Source: Rhizobium leguminosarum (GTDB lineage Bacteria; Pseudomonadota; Alphaproteobacteria; Rhizobiales; Rhizobiaceae). Taken from it: a stretch of 64,000 nt of DNA. The position numbers and the translations under genes are program-made. The stretch covers positions 1 to 64,000 of the forward strand of contig NZ_LWBS01000242.1 of assembly GCF_001652265.1 (NCBI RefSeq), given 5' to 3'. This document shows, piece after piece, positions 27,707 to 36,104 of the stretch (the first letter of the stretch is position 1; each line of letters starts with the position of its first letter). Below the pieces are notes generated by a model, which saw nothing but the letters and a program-made list of their open reading frames with translations, had not been told where the DNA came from and ran no database searches.

Positions 27707-28639
27707 ATGCGCGGCAGCGACTATGCGGAGCTCAAGGCGTTCGTGACCATCGTCGCGCATGGTAATTTCGCACGCGCCGCAGCCGAGCTCGGAATGTCGG
27801 CATCGACGCTCAGCCAGACGATCCGCGCGCTGGAAGCCCGCCTGGGGCTTCGCTTATTGAACCGGACGACGCGCAGCGTATCGCTCACCGACGCCGGCGA
27901 ACGGCTGCATGCACGCTTCAGGCCGGCGATGGTCGAGATGGAGGCGGCGGTCCGCAATGTCGTCGACGCACGCGACACGCCGGCGGGAACGCTCCGGGTG
28001 CATCTGCCGAGTGTCGCCGCCGCGACCTTCCTCGAGCCGACCCTCGGCCGCTTCCACGCAGCCTATCCTGATATCGTCCTTGACGTGACGATCGACGATT
28101 CCGTCACCGACATCGTCGAAGCCGGTTATGATGTCGGCGCGCGGCTGGGTGAGTTTCTCGAAGCCGATATGATCGCCGTCCAACTCGGCGGCGAGCAGCG
28201 CCAGCTGGCCGTCGCTTCGCCGGACTACATCGCCCAGCACGGTCGCCCGAATGTGCCGGGCGACCTGCTCCAGCACCATTGCATCAACTGGCGCCGGCCG
28301 GGCGGTGCAGGTCTCTACAAGTGGGAATTCCTCAAAGACAACACGTGGTTCTCCGTCGCGGTCAACGGCCCGCTGATCGTCTCGCACCGCGAGATGGCCC
28401 TTGCCGCCGCCGTCCAGGGCGTCGGCATTGCCTTCTGGGCCGAAGACCTCGTGCGTCCGCTGATCGAGGGCGGCAAGCTCGTGCCGCTGCTTGAGGAGTG
28501 GTGCGGCACCTTCCCTGGCTGGTTCCTCTGTTATCCCTCACAACGCTACACACCGCCGAGCCTACGCGCCTTCGTCGATTTCTTCAGGCGCGATTCGGGG
28601 GCAGCAGAGACCGCTCGAAGAAACCGCAATGGATCGTAG
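27707..28639 (+). CDS. LysR-family transcriptional regulator
   Basis: A 310-residue LysR regulator: winged helix (residues ~5-65, ARAAAELGMSASTLSQTIRALEARLGLRLLNRTTR), linker helix, and a periplasmic-binding-like effector domain (residues ~90-300). ATG 27707 is chosen because GGAGG lies four to five bases upstream; a longer frame to 27650 has no site. It most likely regulates the divergent SDR gene. Confidence 0.9.
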   Translation: MRGSDYAELKAFVTIVAHGNFARAAAELGMSASTLSQTIRALEARLGLRLLNRTTRSVSLTDAGERLHARFRPAMVEMEAAVRNVVDARDTPAGTLRVHLPSVAAATFLEPTLGRFHAAYPDIVLDVTIDDSVTDIVEAGYDVGARLGEFLEADMIAVQLGGEQRQLAVASPDYIAQHGRPNVPGDLLQHHCINWRRPGGAGLYKWEFLKDNTWFSVAVNGPLIVSHREMALAAAVQGVGIAFWAEDLVRPLIEGGKLVPLLEEWCGTFPGWFLCYPSQRYTPPSLRAFVDFFRRDSGAAETARRNRNGS

Positions 28640-28812
28640 GATGACAGCTAGACAGGGCACCCGTCGGCGATCGCCGTGACAGTCGCCGAAGATGCCGATC
28701 CACGGACGATTGTCGCATCAATAAAAGCCGGGCGTTACGTACCATCAGGGGCAGCTTGTAGCCCGAAGGCGACCTTGCATTGCGCGATCGCCAACGGCTA
28801 TGCCTTCATCCC

Positions 28813-29437
28813 ATGAAAAAAATACGGACGAACCTATCACCTGCCGATTTCGCCCGGAGCGACAAGCGACGACAAGGTCATGACGAAGCTTGACGGGCTG
28901 ATGATTGCCGATCTTGTCATCACCGAGAAAATGGATGGTGAGAACACGACCATTCATCGGGGTGGGTCTCACGCCCGCAGCCCCGACAGCCGTTACCATT
29001 CGTCGCGCGATTGGCTTAAAGCCTTTGCCGCCGGGATCAGCCCGCAACTGGCAGACGGCGAACGCATCGTGGGCGAGAACCTCTATGCCCGGCACTCGAT
29101 CGGTTATGATGATCTGCCGTCATACTTCCTCGGCTTTGCATGGATTATCGAAGGCGAAGTTCAATCCTGGGATCTGACTCTGGCTCGGTTCGAAGAACTG
29201 AGCATCGTTCCCGTGTCGATTCTGTATCGGGGACCATACAAAGCCGGCCTGTTCGAGGATACTGCGGCCTCGCTTGATAGGACCAAGCAGGAGTGGTTTG
29301 TCGTTCGGATCGCTGATGCATTCCTGGAAGCGGAAATGCCAGTTCGGATGGGCAAATATGTCCGGGACAACCACGTTCAAAGTGAAACGCATTGGATGCA
29401 GTCGGAACTCATTCCCAATCGCTTGGCAAATTCCTGA
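28813..29437 (+). pseudogene. RNA ligase family protein with a poly-A frameshift
   Basis: The in-frame part from 28880 carries the nucleotidyltransferase motif EKMDGEN (nucleophile lysine), then HARSPDSR, IVGENLYARHS and a late motif region, as in T4 Rnl2-like RNA ligases that seal RNA ends using ATP. The family's N-terminus (KYGRTYHLPISPGATSDDK) is present just upstream but in another frame. ATG 28813 is followed by seven A (28816-28822), whereas six would join both parts into a 207-residue protein with its nucleophile at K39. As given, translation from 28813 leaves the ligase frame. A shorter protein from ATG 28880 would lack the conserved N-terminal segment. A real mutation, a slippage site or a sequencing error are all possible. 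Confidence 0.8.
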
Positions 29438-29557
29438 CGTCGCTCGCCTCTCCTCCGTCCTGTGCTTGTCACAGGAATCCAGCCACGCCGCTCGCGGGCC
29501 TCACGCATGGCCCGCGGGATCTTGCCCTGCCACGCCGGTTTTATCATACTGCCCGGC

Positions 29558-30439
29558 ATGAGCGGACATGAGAGCCCCATCGAGTTCTACACGCGACCCG
29601 GCCGGATGACCTCGGTCGGGCTGCATGCGCCTACCGTTGCCGCGCTCCAGGGCGTCGGCGCCGTTGCCGCCGCCGTGCACGGCACGCTGCTGCATGATGC
29701 CTGGGCGCAACACTACGATCAGGTGCTGACGCCGGAACGAAGGGCGCAATCGCACACGCGGCCAGCGGGCGAGATACTCGATACGATCATGGCGATCGAT
29801 CCTGCGCCCCTCGACATCCCGCGCCCGCCTGACAAGCGCAGCATCGGGACATGCCGCAATTTCACCGTGCTTGCCTGCGCTGCCCTCAAGGCCCAGGGCG
29901 TGCCGGCACGCGCCCGCTGCGGCTTCGGCATGTATTTCGAGGCCGGCAAGGGCATTGATCACTGGATCACCGAATTTTGGGACGGAGAGCGCTGGGTCTC
30001 TGCGGACTTCCAGATCGACGACCTCCAGCGCGCTGCGTTGAAACTCGATTTCGATCCTCTCGACCAGCCTCCGGGCAAATTCCTCAACGCCGGCGAAACC
30101 TGGCAGCGCTGCCGCGCCGGCACCGCCGACCCCGGCAAATTCGGCATCTTCGACGAGTCGGGCCCATGGTTCATCGCGATGAATCTCGTGCGCGATTTCG
30201 CCGCCCTCAACAACATGGAGATGCTTCCTTGGGACAATTGGGGATCGATGCCGCAGCCCGAGGAAGAAATATCTCCGGATGGCTTGGCGCGCTTCGATCG
30301 TCTCGCCACGCTGACGGTCGACGCTGACCAACACTTCGGCGAGCTGCAGGCCCTCTACCAGGACGATACCGGGCTGCGCGTGCCGGCGCAGGTCTTCAAT
30401 GGCGTGCGGCAGCAGATGGAGAATGTGGGCAGCGCGTGA
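29558..30439 (+). CDS. Transglutaminase-like domain protein
   Basis: A 293-residue cytoplasmic protein with a transglutaminase-like core. The triad candidates are C99 in SIGTCRNFTVL, H135 in GIDHWITEFW and D150 in RWVSADFQ. Members of this group are cysteine peptidases or amidases. ATG 29558 is chosen; the upstream extension in the same frame has repeat-like character and no ribosome-binding site. It stands alone between the RNA ligase gene and a repeat/IS-remnant region. Confidence 0.82.
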   Translation: MSGHESPIEFYTRPGRMTSVGLHAPTVAALQGVGAVAAAVHGTLLHDAWAQHYDQVLTPERRAQSHTRPAGEILDTIMAIDPAPLDIPRPPDKRSIGTCRNFTVLACAALKAQGVPARARCGFGMYFEAGKGIDHWITEFWDGERWVSADFQIDDLQRAALKLDFDPLDQPPGKFLNAGETWQRCRAGTADPGKFGIFDESGPWFIAMNLVRDFAALNNMEMLPWDNWGSMPQPEEEISPDGLARFDRLATLTVDADQHFGELQALYQDDTGLRVPAQVFNGVRQQMENVGSA

Positions 30440-30465
30440 TTTATGGAATGGCTGAGATCGCCGCT

Positions 30466-30560
30466 TGTTCCCTCTTCTGCCCGCCGGGGGGAAGGTGGGC
30501 CCGAAGGGTCGGATGAGGGGGCCGCACGATACGCCCTTCATGCTGCTCTTCGCTTGCGCT
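30466..30560. repeat. Degenerate palindromic repeat
   Basis: Wording such as CCCTCTTCTGCCCGCC, GGGGAAGGTGGGCCCGAAGG and GTCGGATGAGGGGG is typical of the CCCTTCTCCCC/GGGGAGAAGG-type intergenic elements found elsewhere in the window. The hairpin is imperfect. Confidence 0.4.
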
Positions 30561-30599
30561 CAGCGCATTCGCGGCTTTGCCGCTCACCCCCATCCGCCT

Positions 30600-30895
30600 T
30601 GTCCAGCTGAAAGATGGGTAACAGATTGAACCGGATACATAGGTTACAGTTCCGGCGCAGTTTCCCGTGGATGGGATCGATGACGCCGAGGGGATGAGCA
30701 TAGAAGCGCGCGGCCCGCTGCCCATCCTCGGTTTCCTCGACCGCCGCCGGTTCGCCCGCGATGCCCTGGCGATGTAGATCAGGTCACCGTTCCATTTGAT
30801 CTCGCCGTTGTGGCGCACCCGCCTGACCGCCGCCCCGGCGGGGGCGGATAGCGCGCCAATGCCGCAGAAGTGATACGCCGAACTCATCCGGTTCC
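30600..30895 (-). mobile_element. 3' remnant of an IS transposase (IS481-like)
   Basis: Read leftwards, one frame gives RMSSAYHFCGIGALSAP, VRRVRHNGEIKWNGDLIYIA. After a one-base shift near 30770 the next frame gives GIAGEPAAVEETEDGQ, RFYAHPLGVIDPIHGKLRR. This is the closing part of an integrase-core transposase (the GEIKWxGDLI..GEPVGI..LGVID pattern). The N-terminus, catalytic domain and terminal repeats are absent, so it is dead debris. The strand and family are moderately sure. The rest of the 30440-30968 gap shows only a repeat. Confidence 0.65.
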
Positions 30896-30968
30896 GATTG
30901 TCTTCCGGGCCGAAATTATGCGATGACCCATCGACCCCAGACACAACAGATCAAGGTGCGGCATCAGC

Positions 30969-31991
30969 ATGAAGAAGATCGGTTTTCTCTCGTTCGGGCA
31001 CTGGACGCCCTCGCCCCAATCGCAGACGCGCTCGGCCGGCGATGCGCTGCTGCAGTCGATCGACCTTGCCGTCGCGGCCGAAGAGCTCGGCGCCGACGGG
31101 GCGTATTTCCGCGTGCATCACTTTGCCCGCCAGCTGGCCGCCCCCTTCCCGCTGCTATCAGCCGTTGGCGCTAGAACCAACCGGATCGAGATCGGCACCG
31201 CGGTCATCGACATGCGCTACGAGAACCCGCTCTACATGGCTGAAGATGCCGGCGCGGCCGACCTCATCGCCAGCGGCCGGCTGCAGCTCGGCATCAGCCG
31301 CGGTTCGCCCGAACAGGTAATCGATGGCTGGCGCCATTTCGGCTATGCCCCGCCCGAAGGCCAGAGCGAGGCCGACATGGCCCGCCACCACGCCGAAGTC
31401 TTCCTCGAAGTGCTGCGCGGCGAAGGTTTTGCCAAACCGAACCCGCGGCCGATGTTTCCAAACCCGCCCGGCCTCCTGCGCCTAGAGCCGCATTCCGAGG
31501 GCCTGCGTGAGCGGATCTGGTGGGGCGCAAGCTCGAATGCCACCGCCGTCTGGGCGGCCAAGCTCGGCATGAACTTGCAGAGCTCGACGCTGAAGGACGA
31601 TGAGACGGGCGAGCCATTCCATGTCCAGCAGGCCGACCAGATCCGCGCATACCGCGAGGCCTGGAAAGAAGCCGGCCACACGCGCCAGCCGCGCGTCTCG
31701 GTCAGCCGCAGCATCTTCGCACTCGTCGACGACCGCGACCGCGCCTATTTCGGCTATGGTAACGACGGTGAGGACAAGATCGGCTTCATCGACGAGAAGA
31801 CCCGCGCGATCTTCGGCCGCAGCTACGCCGCAGAGCCCGACGCCCTGATCAAGCAGCTCGCTGAAGACCAAGCCATCGCCGAAGCCGACACCCTGCTGCT
31901 GACCGTCCCCAACCAGCTCGGCGTCGACTACAACGCCCATGTCATTGAAGCGATCCTCACCCACGTCGCGCCTGCGATGGGTTGGCGCTGA
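30969..31991 (+). CDS. LLM-class flavin-dependent oxidoreductase
   Basis: A 340-residue TIM-barrel enzyme of the bacterial luciferase-like family. It has the start MKKIGFLSFGHW, the segment GADGAYFRVHHFARQ and the strand IEIGTAVIDMRYENPLYMAEDAGAADLIASGRLQLGISRGS, which sets the flavin-binding region. Such FMN/F420-dependent enzymes oxidise aldehydes, alkanesulfonates or similar substrates. The start ATG 30969 lies 70 bp after the IS remnant. A palindromic element follows the stop. Substrate unknown. Confidence 0.87.
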   Translation: MKKIGFLSFGHWTPSPQSQTRSAGDALLQSIDLAVAAEELGADGAYFRVHHFARQLAAPFPLLSAVGARTNRIEIGTAVIDMRYENPLYMAEDAGAADLIASGRLQLGISRGSPEQVIDGWRHFGYAPPEGQSEADMARHHAEVFLEVLRGEGFAKPNPRPMFPNPPGLLRLEPHSEGLRERIWWGASSNATAVWAAKLGMNLQSSTLKDDETGEPFHVQQADQIRAYREAWKEAGHTRQPRVSVSRSIFALVDDRDRAYFGYGNDGEDKIGFIDEKTRAIFGRSYAAEPDALIKQLAEDQAIAEADTLLLTVPNQLGVDYNAHVIEAILTHVAPAMGWR

Positions 31992-32022
31992 CGCCGCGGC
32001 ACGACAGGCTGTCTTCGCCGGC

Positions 32023-32064
32023 TACAGCGCCGCGCGTCTTTTCAGACGCGCAAAGGACGCTGTA
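32023..32064. terminator. Nested palindrome between convergent genes
   Basis: Outer arms TACAGCG (32023-32029) and CGCTGTA (32058-32064) enclose an inner hairpin GCGCGTCT TTTC AGACGCGC. It separates the convergent LLM oxidoreductase and ion-channel genes. The shape suits a bidirectional terminator, though a T-run is missing. Confidence 0.5.
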
Positions 32065-32087
32065 ACACTTTGAAATGCTCCAGCACG

Positions 32088-32537
32088 CTACGGCTCATGC
32101 GCGGTTTGATTTGCCGCAACCAATTTCCCCATGGCCTGCTGGATGGCCGAGAAGAACAGCGCCGTCGTGATCCCGAACATCATCAGCCCGTTGGCTGCCT
32201 GCAGCGGCCCAAGCAGCCGGATACGGCCGTCAAGCACCACGTCGCCATAACCAAGCGACGTGAAGGTGACGCCCGAAAAATACATGGCCGTTTCGAAGTC
32301 CTCGAAGGCACCGAGCACGCGATATAGCAGTGCCCAAAAAGCGACCTGGAGGATATTGCCCAGCATGAGCACGATCATCAGAACCGAGAATTGCACGAAG
32401 ATCATCCGCCAGGGCTTTCGGCCCACGGGTTGCGTGCGAGCGTGAGCAAAATAACGCGCGGCCAGCACCGAAGCCAGCGCCTGGAGTGCGAGGCAGATCG
32501 CCATCGCAAGCAGGCCGAGACCAATGACTTTGATCAT
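32088..32537 (-). CDS. Two-helix ion channel (KcsA-like pore)
   Basis: A 149-residue membrane protein. Two or three N-terminal hydrophobic segments precede a pore helix and filter TSLGYGD (residues 93-99), which matches the potassium filter TxGYGD except for the leucine in place of Val/Ile, followed by a last membrane segment (GLMMFGITTALFFSAIQQ). ATG 32537 overlaps the AI-2E gene's stop (ATGA), so both are in one transcript. A tetrameric cation channel is likely; K+ selectivity is inferred. Confidence 0.8.
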   Translation of the reverse strand: MIKVIGLGLLAMAICLALQALASVLAARYFAHARTQPVGRKPWRMIFVQFSVLMIVLMLGNILQVAFWALLYRVLGAFEDFETAMYFSGVTFTSLGYGDVVLDGRIRLLGPLQAANGLMMFGITTALFFSAIQQAMGKLVAANQTAHEP

Positions 32538-33640
32538 GGGGCCGGACCTTCGAGCCGGGGGCCGTCCTCGATCGGGCGCTGATGCAGCCATTCCATCAGC
32601 AACACGAAGCCGACGGCCAGCAGCACGGGGCCGACAAATATGCCGAGAAGGCCGTCAGCTATCATCCCTCCGATGACACCGACCAGGATGACCGGCATCG
32701 GCACATCAGATCCACGGCCGAGCATCAATGGTTTGAGAAAATTGTCGCTCAGCCCGGCGATGAAAGACCATATGGCGAAGATGATTGCTGGTGTTGTCGC
32801 TTCCGTGACAAAGACATAGGCCATGACAGGCAGCGTCAGCAGCAGCGGCGGTATCTGCACGACTGCCAACAGAAACGTGACGAGCGTCAGGGCACCGGCC
32901 GCCGGAACCCCGATGGCGAAGAAGCCAATGCCAACGAGCATCGACTGGATCGCCGCCACACCGACCACGCCGACCGCAACTCCCCGGATCGTTGTGGCGG
33001 TCAGGTGGACGAGTCGGGCACCCCGCGCCCTGCTGTTGGTGACGAGTTCCAGCAGACTGAGGGCAAAAGCCGCAGCACCCTTGGCGTAAGCGACAAGCAC
33101 GGCGGCGATCGCAATGGAAAGAACGAAGGACAGGCCGCCAGAGGCCAGGCCGCCGGCGAAGGATGCGAGCCACGCAGCAGGCTTGCTCAGCATCTCGCCG
33201 TATTGACGCAATGCCGAGGGCAGGTTGGCTGCAGCGAGCGACCAGCCGTCCGAGATCTTCGCTCCGACCACCGGCAGGTCGGCAAGCCACGTTGGAGGCT
33301 GCGGAATTGTCAGGCTGTGGTTCTGCAAACCGGACACAAGCCAGTAAATGGAAGACCCAAGCGACGTGATCACGACGAACATCGGCACCAGCACGACGGC
33401 AACGCCGACGATCCCGATGAGAGATGCCGACCAGCGATTGCCGATCCGATCGGACAGGCGCAGATGTAACGGATGAAGCATGACCGCCAGGATCACTGAC
33501 CAAAGCAGAATGCCGAGGAACGGCAACATGATCCTGGCGCAGACATAGACCAGAAGCGCGACGACTCCCAATTGAACCGCTGCATGGATGATGGACGGTC
33601 TCGACGGCGCGAGATCGACATTCGATGCGCTGGACGTCAT
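32534..33640 (-). CDS. AI-2E/PerM-family membrane transporter
   Basis: A 368-residue membrane protein with about eight helices and the AI-2E/PerM pattern (LLWSVILAVMLHPLHLRLSDR near the N-terminus, IQSMLVGIGFFAIGVPAAGALTLVTFLLAVVQIPP, DNFLKPLMLGRGSDVPMPVILVGVIGGMIADGLLGIFVGPV near the end). Related proteins have been described as Na+/H+ antiporters or signal exporters; substrate not inferable. It overlaps the downstream channel gene by 4 bp. The 190-bp gap upstream shows no supported gene. Confidence 0.87.
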   Translation of the reverse strand: MTSSASNVDLAPSRPSIIHAAVQLGVVALLVYVCARIMLPFLGILLWSVILAVMLHPLHLRLSDRIGNRWSASLIGIVGVAVVLVPMFVVITSLGSSIYWLVSGLQNHSLTIPQPPTWLADLPVVGAKISDGWSLAAANLPSALRQYGEMLSKPAAWLASFAGGLASGGLSFVLSIAIAAVLVAYAKGAAAFALSLLELVTNSRARGARLVHLTATTIRGVAVGVVGVAAIQSMLVGIGFFAIGVPAAGALTLVTFLLAVVQIPPLLLTLPVMAYVFVTEATTPAIIFAIWSFIAGLSDNFLKPLMLGRGSDVPMPVILVGVIGGMIADGLLGIFVGPVLLAVGFVLLMEWLHQRPIEDGPRLEGPAP

Positions 33641-33828
33641 TTTCCCCTCCCGGCCCGGCCTCCGCCAACTAGCGAAGCCGGACGCTCACGCGTCGGACAG
33701 CGAAACCTTCCAGCCGGTATCGGACCTGCGCGGCGAAGATTTTGCCGACGCCGTGAAAGATCGTCTCCAACGCCCCATCATCATACACGACTTCGTGAAA
33801 ACGGGATACGGCCACTGCTGCCGGACTC

Positions 33829-34653
33829 TCAACCCCTGGTGTACCTGGCGCGAAATTCGCCGGGGCTGCACCCCTCGCGTTCGTGAAAGACACGCGAAAA
33901 ATAAAACGGGTCATCCAGGCCGACCATTGCGGCCACCGTTTCGATCTTTTCGTCGGTGGTTGCCAGAAGCTGCTTGGCATGATCCATGCGTACTCGAATC
34001 TGGAATGCCTTGGGCGGCAGCCCGGTTTCGAGCGTGAACCGCCTGCGCAGCGTCGCCCGCGACATGCCGTGCTCGGCGGCGAAGGCTGTAAGGTTCAGCG
34101 GTTGCATTGCGCGTTGCCGCAGCGTCTCGACGATTTCGGCCATGTCGGGCCTGTCTCGGCGCTGATCGGCCGCGCCGCTTGCCTGTCTTGCGGCTGATAT
34201 GACGATGCGATGCAGCATCAAGGCCGCCGATGCCTGCCCGAGATTGGTATCGTCGAGCAGGTCGGCATGCAGGGTGCCGAATAGCCGCGCCATCTCATCT
34301 ACGTGATGCAAGGCCACGACGGGCTGTCGCTCGGTCATGAGCCTCAAGCGGACGAAGTCTCGCGTGAACGATCCTTCGAAAAGCGCCCAGCGCTCGTCCC
34401 AGCCGCCTTCATCGGGGCCATAGGAATGCACGCGGTTCGGAAACAGCCAGAAGAGGATCGGCCCGGTGAGGCTCAGGCGGCCGCCGGCCGCGGTGTCCAG
34501 CCAGCCCTGCCCGCGCTCCACCAGCACGACGGCGAAACTCGGCAGTTTCCGGTCCGTCACCGCACTGCGGGCCTGCTGCCTGCCGCTGCCGGTAACAGCA
34601 AGTCCGCCGGCAGCGGCAAGCGGCGTCCTATAGATGGCCTCTGGGTCTCTCAT
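33829..34653 (-). CDS. AraC-family transcriptional regulator
   Basis: A 274-residue regulator with an N-terminal cupin-like sensing domain (residues ~15-155; FWLFPNRVHSYGP is typical of the arabinose-binding type) and two helix-turn-helix motifs in the C-terminal ~100 residues (LTAFAAEHGMSRATLRRRF and ETVAAMVGLDDPFYFSRVFHEREGCSPGEFRARY). It is divergent from the PhyH gene at 34751 with a 97-bp gap and is likely its activator. Confidence 0.9.
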   Translation of the reverse strand: MRDPEAIYRTPLAAAGGLAVTGSGRQQARSAVTDRKLPSFAVVLVERGQGWLDTAAGGRLSLTGPILFWLFPNRVHSYGPDEGGWDERWALFEGSFTRDFVRLRLMTERQPVVALHHVDEMARLFGTLHADLLDDTNLGQASAALMLHRIVISAARQASGAADQRRDRPDMAEIVETLRQRAMQPLNLTAFAAEHGMSRATLRRRFTLETGLPPKAFQIRVRMDHAKQLLATTDEKIETVAAMVGLDDPFYFSRVFHEREGCSPGEFRARYTRG

Positions 34654-34750
34654 GGTGAGCGAAAAGTCCAGCTATGAATTTCCTCTATGTCGGTTAGCGC
34701 GCCGGATCGGGTAATTGATGGCAAAGCAACTCAAGCGACGGAGGAGTGAA

Positions 34751-35674
34751 ATGTCAATTGCTGCGGAGGCCGTGCAGATCCGAATGCCGGAATTTCCCCT
34801 TGCCGCCCATGGCAAAACCTTGCCTGCGGAGCGGACGAGCTGGCTCATGCCGACCGATCCCGCCATCGGCGTCGACGCCATCCGGCGCCGCTACCAGCAC
34901 GATGGCTATGTCTGGCTCAAAGGCCTTCTGCCGCGGGCCGATGTCATCGATTTCCGCCACTGGGTCTTCGAACGCCTTGCCGAAACCGGACTGGTCGAGC
35001 CGGGCAGCGATTTTTCTCTGGGGATCGCATCTGCCGGTGGCTTCGACAGAAGCCTGGCGGACCGGCGCCTGATGTCGCTCGTCCGCTCCGCCGCCTATGA
35101 AGGCTTCTGTGCGCAACCACTGCTCGTCCGCTTCATGGACGATTTCCTGCAGGGTATCTCCTATCTACACAAGCGCAAGATCATGCGCTTTGTCCATCCG
35201 GGATCGCTGACAGCCACGCCCGCCCACTACGATCTCGTCTATCTCCGCGGCGGCACCAGCCGCCTGGTGACGGCCTGGATACCGATTGGCGACACCCCCG
35301 CAGAGATGGGCGGCCTGGTCTATCTCGAAGGTTCGCATGCTCTGGGCACCAAGATGGAGGCCGAATTCAGGGCAGCAAGCGGCGATCTTTCTCCGGAGGA
35401 GCAGATCAGTGCCTATAACAGCCACATGAGCGAAGGCGGCTGGGTCTCGAAGGATCTTCCCGACATGGCAGAGCGTTTCGACACCCGCTGGCTCGCCGCC
35501 GATTACGAGGCCGGCGACGTGGTGCTCCACTCGCCCTACATGATCCACGCTTCGACCATCAACCAGGACCGCAGCCGGCAACTGCGCCTCTCCACCGACA
35601 TAAGATATCAGAATGTCGACGACGAGATCGACGTCCGGTGGAACAACCACTGGAGCCTCGGCGATATGCTGTAG
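34751..35674 (+). CDS. Phytanoyl-CoA dioxygenase (PhyH) family oxygenase
   Basis: A 307-residue Fe(II)/2-oxoglutarate oxygenase. The cupin-like fold is indicated by the iron-binding HxD pair at HYDLVYLRGG, the strand ITAWIPIGDTPAEMGGLVYLEGSHALG (W and GGL of PhyH), and the C-terminal segment AGDVVLHSPYMIHASTINQDRSRQLRLSTDIRYQ, which holds the distal His and an Arg for 2-oxoglutarate. ATG 34751 follows GGAGG. Its likely substrate (an amino acid or lipid derivative) is not known; the divergent AraC gene should control it. Confidence 0.87.
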   Translation: MSIAAEAVQIRMPEFPLAAHGKTLPAERTSWLMPTDPAIGVDAIRRRYQHDGYVWLKGLLPRADVIDFRHWVFERLAETGLVEPGSDFSLGIASAGGFDRSLADRRLMSLVRSAAYEGFCAQPLLVRFMDDFLQGISYLHKRKIMRFVHPGSLTATPAHYDLVYLRGGTSRLVTAWIPIGDTPAEMGGLVYLEGSHALGTKMEAEFRAASGDLSPEEQISAYNSHMSEGGWVSKDLPDMAERFDTRWLAADYEAGDVVLHSPYMIHASTINQDRSRQLRLSTDIRYQNVDDEIDVRWNNHWSLGDML

Positions 35675-35721
35675 CCCGGCTTCCAGTGTCCATTCGGCAG
35701 AACGCCGGCGTTAGCTGCGCC

Positions 35722-36060
35722 TCAGCCGGTATAGGCGATGGCGCGGATTTCGATGAGCTGGTGCGGAAGGGCGAGACCCGAAACGCCGACCAGCGTGGCG
35801 GCCAGCCTGTGGTCGCCGACAGGCCTTGTAGAGGCCGACCCATGCCTCGAAATGCTTTGGGGATTTGGCAGGAAGATCTCCATCTCGACGAGGTCGAACC
35901 CCGCGCGCCAACCCCTATCAGCACGCAGTCTTGACCGGCGATCCTGTTCGATAGCTGCCAAAAAAGGTTGATTGGCGAAGAGACGTCGACCCAGAAAACC
36001 AAGCGTCGGGACCTTACTGCCGCGGTAGGAGTTGATGGTCCGAACCTTGAACGATCCCAT
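35722..36060 (-). pseudogene. RidA-family protein, decayed by several frameshifts
   Basis: The start MGSFKVRTINSYRGSKVPTLGF and the segment LFANQPFL match the N-terminus of the larger RidA-like (YjgF) proteins, and the end GVSGLALPHQLIEIRAIAYTG matches their C-terminus. Between them the frame drifts: a middle piece (KHFEAWVGLYKA) is readable only in a neighbouring frame, and the conserved arginine region is disturbed. The gene lies divergent from a LysR gene, which has lost its likely target. Confidence 0.7.
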
Positions 36061-36104
36061 GACTGCCCGACTTATTGATGTAGCCGAACCGCCCGAGTTG
36101 CCTC

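Noticed and set aside
29440..29557. Possible repeat before the transglutaminase-like gene
   Set aside because: The wording resembles rhizobial repeats, but no inverted partner could be seen.
33669..33828. Possible small protein tail (FHEVVYDDGALETIFHGVG) after the AraC gene
   Set aside because: Some residues look protein-like, but there is no start outside the AraC gene and no family match; left out.
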